A stretch of DNA of 64,000 bases, from assembly GCA_964592235.1 (NCBI GenBank), contig CAZQCF010000006.1, positions 1 through 64,000 of the forward strand, in the 5' to 3' direction. Position numbers and translations under genes: made by a program. Origin of the DNA: PLA3 sp964592235 (GTDB lineage Bacteria; Planctomycetota; Phycisphaerae; UBA1845; UTPLA1). Position 1 is the stretch's first letter. Every line of letters starts with the position of its first letter. Of the stretch, positions 61,343-64,000 are shown piece after piece. The notes below the pieces were generated by a model that made no database searches, was not told the origin of the DNA, and was given only the letters and a program-made list of their open reading frames with translations.

Positions 61343-61696
61343 CTACGCCTGTGCCGGGCGTTTTGAGAAGCACGATTTGCAAAGCCGCTCGCCGTCGGGC
61401 AGGTGATAGACCTTCGCATAGACTCGGCCGCACTCGTTGCAGATTCCCTGGGCCATCGGGGGCAGATTGGGGTCGGGCTGTGAATCGGCTGCGTCGGGCT
61501 TGGCTCCGTGCGTCGCGGGCGGCGGCTTGCCCGTGAACTTCTCGAACTCGCGATCGACGTCATGCTGCTGGCGCTGAAACCGCCAGACCCGCCAGCCCAT
61601 GACGGCGACGAACAGCACCACGGCGATAATCGCCAGCAGCATCGCGATGCCGATGAGCAGGAAGATGTTCTGCCCAAACATCGTAAGCTGGTCCAT
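61343..61696 (-). CDS. small membrane protein with C-terminal zinc ribbon
   Basis: A 117-residue protein with one membrane helix (about 10-35), an Arg/Gln-rich stretch and a Pro-rich linker. The C-terminus has C-N-E-C-G and C-K-S-C-F, two CxxC pairs about 20 residues apart that fit a zinc ribbon. The ATG follows directly on the manA stop, so the two are translationally coupled. The function is unknown. Confidence 0.65.
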   Translation of the reverse strand: MDQLTMFGQNIFLLIGIAMLLAIIAVVLFVAVMGWRVWRFQRQQHDVDREFEKFTGKPPPATHGAKPDAADSQPDPNLPPMAQGICNECGRVYAKVYHLPDGERLCKSCFSKRPAQA

Positions 61697-62869
61697 TCAC
61701 GCACCTTCGCCCTCGCGACGCCTTCGCTCGACCCCCAACGGCACGAATCCACCGCCCGCGGCCTCACCCGGCGGCTCGCGCAGCGCCTCGGCCGGTGGCC
61801 GCCCATGGCCCGCCAGGTCTGACTCGACCGGCACCGTCACTTCCAGCCAGGTGCAGGGCGACAGCGTGCGAAGCCGCGCGCCCTTCAACCCCGCCGGCAA
61901 CACGACCACCTCACCGGGGCCGAACGTCTCAACGCCACTGCGCGCCGCATTCCCAGCCGGCGTCTCCGTGAGACGCCCGCCGCCGGCGCTCGTGCCATAC
62001 GCGATCTCGCCGCGGCCTTCGAGCACGATCCAGCAGACCAGCTCGGCATAAGGAATCTCCTGCTCGACGCCCTCGACGAAGCGCACTTTCTCGATTTGAA
62101 ACTTCGGGCAGCTCACCAGCCGCGTCACCGTCGTGAAAATGCTGGTGACATGGCTCCGCTTCTCCGATGCGGCGAAGTCGATGCCGGTGACGATCGCGTC
62201 CCGCCCCTCGCGCACGTGCAGTCCCGCCTCGCCGCTCGGCCTCGTGCGCCCCCAGTCATAAAATCGATAAGTCACGTCACACGGCGTCTGAACTTCGGCC
62301 AATAGCATCCCGCCACCGGCGGCATGGACTGTCCCGGCCGGCAGGTAGTACGCGTCCCCCCTACGCGGCCGCAGCGACGTCAAACACTCGATAGCCGACT
62401 CGGCCCCGCTGGCCAGCAATCGGGCAGCGTCGTCGCGCGACATGCCCGGCTGCAGCCCGCGCCAGACGCGCGCCGTTTCGGCCGCTTCGACGACGTACCA
62501 CGCCTCGTGCTTGCCGACTGGCGGAAGGCCGGCCCGCGCCGCCGCCGCCTCGTCGGGGTGGACCTGGATCGACAGCGGCTCGACGACGTCGAGGAACTTA
62601 ACCAGCAGCGGAAACCGTCCGGCCTCCAGCCGTGCCCGGCCAGTCAGGTCCGCGCCCCATTCTTCAACAAGCGAGTGCAGGGTTCGCCCCTTCATCGGTC
62701 CGCGGGCGACGGTGGATTGGGCGTCGGGCAGGTCGACGACTTCCCACGATTCGCCGATGGATTGGTCGTTGGGTGGCGGCAGAGGCTTGTTCAACAGGCG
62801 CGCCAGGTTCCGTCCGCCCCAGACCTTGGGGCGATAGATTGGCTCAAACACAAGCGGGCAGACGTTCAT
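61697..62869 (-). CDS. manA: mannose-6-phosphate isomerase, class I
   Basis: A 390-residue cupin enzyme. The zinc ligands appear in Q-V-H-P-D-E and G-K-H-E-A-W, with the third His in P-A-G-T-V-H-A. The start P-I-Y-R-P-K-V-W-G-G is typical. It interconverts fructose-6-phosphate and mannose-6-phosphate and with ManC (10885-11958) supplies GDP-mannose. A phosphomannomutase is not seen in the window. Confidence 0.93.
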   Translation of the reverse strand: MNVCPLVFEPIYRPKVWGGRNLARLLNKPLPPPNDQSIGESWEVVDLPDAQSTVARGPMKGRTLHSLVEEWGADLTGRARLEAGRFPLLVKFLDVVEPLSIQVHPDEAAAARAGLPPVGKHEAWYVVEAAETARVWRGLQPGMSRDDAARLLASGAESAIECLTSLRPRRGDAYYLPAGTVHAAGGGMLLAEVQTPCDVTYRFYDWGRTRPSGEAGLHVREGRDAIVTGIDFAASEKRSHVTSIFTTVTRLVSCPKFQIEKVRFVEGVEQEIPYAELVCWIVLEGRGEIAYGTSAGGGRLTETPAGNAARSGVETFGPGEVVVLPAGLKGARLRTLSPCTWLEVTVPVESDLAGHGRPPAEALREPPGEAAGGGFVPLGVERRRREGEGA

Positions 62870-62933
62870 CGCGTCTGGATTCTACCCCGTCTGTGCGGGG
62901 GTTGCGCGGCGTGTTGACTAAGAGGGTGACTAT

Positions 62934-62970
62934 AAAAAAAGTTCCCACCCGGTCCGACCACCGGGTGGGA
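62934..62970 (-). terminator. rho-independent terminator with no obvious gene upstream
   Basis: On the minus strand a perfect 11-bp stem (62970-62960 with 62953-62943, loop of six) is followed by a run of seven T residues. A minus-strand transcript must end here, yet no convincing gene precedes it between 62970 and 63416. Confidence 0.8.
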
Positions 62971-63060
62971 GAATCAACCAGCGGATGGGCGAGCCGACAA
63001 ACATCCACCGGTCGAACACGATTGGGTCGCCGCGGGCCGCAGATGCGAAATCGGATGCGG

Positions 63061-63195
63061 TCATGGCGGCTGGAATGCAGTTTGACTGACGGATTCCGTC
63101 AAAGCGGAACCATCGCGGGCAGGTTTCCTCCAATGAGCGCGGGCCTCCCCCAGCCAATCCGCCCTCGGCAGGTCAATTTCTAATACGGATGGCAT
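63061..63195 (-). CDS. candidate small protein, 44 residues
   Basis: An ATG at 63195 is preceded by GAGGAGG four bases away, an almost perfect ribosome site. The frame gives 44 residues, beginning M-P-S-V-L-E-I-D-L-P. Its TGA overlaps another ATG (ATGA), whose 44-codon frame runs into the terminator at 62934-62970. I recognise no family. The two frames could also be one gene with a frameshift. The rest of the 547-base gap 62870-63416 shows nothing more. Confidence 0.3.
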   Translation of the reverse strand: MPSVLEIDLPRADWLGEARAHWRKPARDGSALTESVSQTAFQPP

Positions 63196-63416
63196 CAGTC
63201 CTCCTCACGCGCGAAGGAGAAGAACTTTTTGGGGGAGCTGGCGCCGTGAGAAATTGGAGCCTGGAGCAGGCCCCGGGGAAAACGCTTGATTGATTGCGAG
63301 TATTTGCCCGTTGACCGACAATAACCCCCCGTCGCCGTGAGAGTTGGAATCTTACCCATTCCGCATGCGGGTTGAACCTCGTATGCATGCGATCGCCCCC
63401 GGTGTCTTGGCAACAA

Positions 63417-64000
63417 ATGTCTCAACTGGCAGTCAATTCTGAATCGTCCGCCACCCGGTCGCCCGCCGGTCAGGGTGTCCAATCGCAGGCAGGATTAAGC
63501 GGGCTGGCGATGGCGTTGCTTTACCTGGGGTGGGCTGTTTTCGCGATGGTTACGCTTTCCCGCGGCCCGTCGCTCGGCGACCACGAGGTCATCGTCGCAC
63601 AGATCGCCCGCCAGACGCTCCAGACCGGCGAGTGGATCGTCCCGCAATATCTCGACACGCCGTTCCTCATGAAACCGCCTCTCGCGCCCTGGCTCGTGGC
63701 TGCGGTGACCAAGGCACTGCCCGAGGCATGGGCGACGCGCTGGATCTCCGAGGAGTTCATTCCCCGCCTGCCGTCGGTGCTGGCGACGCTCACCACAGCA
63801 TTGATCCTGCTTCGCCTGGCGCGCGACATGTTCGGCGTGGCGGCCGCTCGGATTACGACATTCGCATATTTGACATCCGTCGGGGCGATGCTCTTCGCGT
63901 TGAACGCCACGGTCGAGGCTGTGCTGACGCTGCTGTGCACTTGGGCCTTCGCGGAGTTCTGGTGGTCGCGCCGCGCGACCGGCGCCGCGCGTCGCTGGCA
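63417..64000 (+). CDS. ArnT-like (GT39/PMT_2) glycosyltransferase, N-terminal part
   Basis: A frame open from ATG 63417 past the right edge, giving at least 194 residues. After a Ser-rich start comes a first membrane helix near 30-48 and then G-D-H-E-V-I-V-A-Q-I-A-R-Q. This is followed by G-E-W-I-V-P-Q-Y, and F-L-M-K-P-P-L-A-P-W-L. It is the acceptor/metal loop pattern of ArnT and protein O-mannosyltransferases, with G-D-H-E in place of the usual D-E. More helices follow. It moves a sugar from a lipid carrier. The ribosome site is weak. Confidence 0.85.
   Translation, partial: MSQLAVNSESSATRSPAGQGVQSQAGLSGLAMALLYLGWAVFAMVTLSRGPSLGDHEVIVAQIARQTLQTGEWIVPQYLDTPFLMKPPLAPWLVAAVTKALPEAWATRWISEEFIPRLPSVLATLTTALILLRLARDMFGVAAARITTFAYLTSVGAMLFALNATVEAVLTLLCTWAFAEFWWSRRATGAARRW

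Noticed and set aside
1..64000. CRISPR array, insertion sequence or prophage
   Set aside because: No regularly spaced direct repeats, no transposase and no phage structural gene were found. The repeats seen have 7- or 8-base periods without spacers.

Overview
The window is a G+C-rich, densely coded stretch of bacterial chromosome with a Gram-negative envelope: an LptE-type LPS-assembly lipoprotein, several lipobox and PEP-CTERM proteins, a PilT retraction ATPase and GDP-mannose precursor enzymes. The combination of PEP-CTERM proteins, a eukaryote-like Ser/Thr kinase with a CHASE2 sensor, fused formiminotransferase-cyclodeaminase, large TPR proteins and a degenerate GspE-like membrane protein suggests a planctomycete, perhaps near the Phycisphaerae. 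That placement is inference; no rRNA or other phylogenetic marker was compared.

Layout. 0-6.5 kb: end of aroB, a PEP-CTERM protein with a thioester-type Cys/Gln signature, a thioredoxin-like protein, dnaK, a lipoprotein and tRNA-Arg(TCT). 6.7-14.5 kb: TPR-esterase, UvrD/PcrA helicase, ManC, RuvX, a P-loop protein fused to a deoxyribosyltransferase-like domain, and a class II aldolase. 14.6-22.2 kb (minus strand): glycosyltransferase, ABC ATPase and giant FtsX/MacB-like permease, then a second PEP-CTERM protein and a PQQ-type propeller. 22.3-28.4 kb (minus): a tightly coupled seven-gene operon with a HemN-like radical SAM enzyme, a chorismate-lyase-like protein, a halogenase-like flavoprotein, DUF3311 plus a sodium:solute symporter, a hot-dog thioesterase and a small membrane protein. 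This looks like an uncharacterised aromatic or natural-product operon. 28.5-36.2 kb: TRASH-like lipoprotein, SMR exporter bracketed by two palindromic three-way-junction elements, a membrane TPR protein, LptE, FtsH, GNAT, DinB and HutI. 36.2-42.6 kb: CHASE2 kinase with a lipoprotein, divergent from an iodothyronine-deiodinase-like selenoprotein with an in-frame TGA and a hairpin just behind it, then the fused FtcD and a stand-alone cyclodeaminase paralogue. 42.8-59.3 kb: hypothetical proteins, a TPR metallopeptidase, a MazG-like protein, an ABC-2 export operon, a GspE/PilB-like pseudo-ATPase, a CvpA-like protein and an HtrA protease. 59.4-64 kb: apt, pilT, a zinc-ribbon membrane protein, manA, a long intergenic region with an orphan terminator, and the start of an ArnT-like glycosyltransferase.

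How the parts fit. ManA and ManC can make GDP-mannose for glycosyltransferases such as the GT4 enzyme; LptE, the ABC systems and HtrA serve envelope biogenesis; HutI, FtcD and its paralogue cover the late steps of histidine breakdown.

The most notable items are the deiodinase-like selenoprotein, the seven-gene operon, the thioester-domain PEP-CTERM protein, the pseudo-ATPase, and degenerate 7- and 8-nt-period repeats that sit mostly just behind stop codons.
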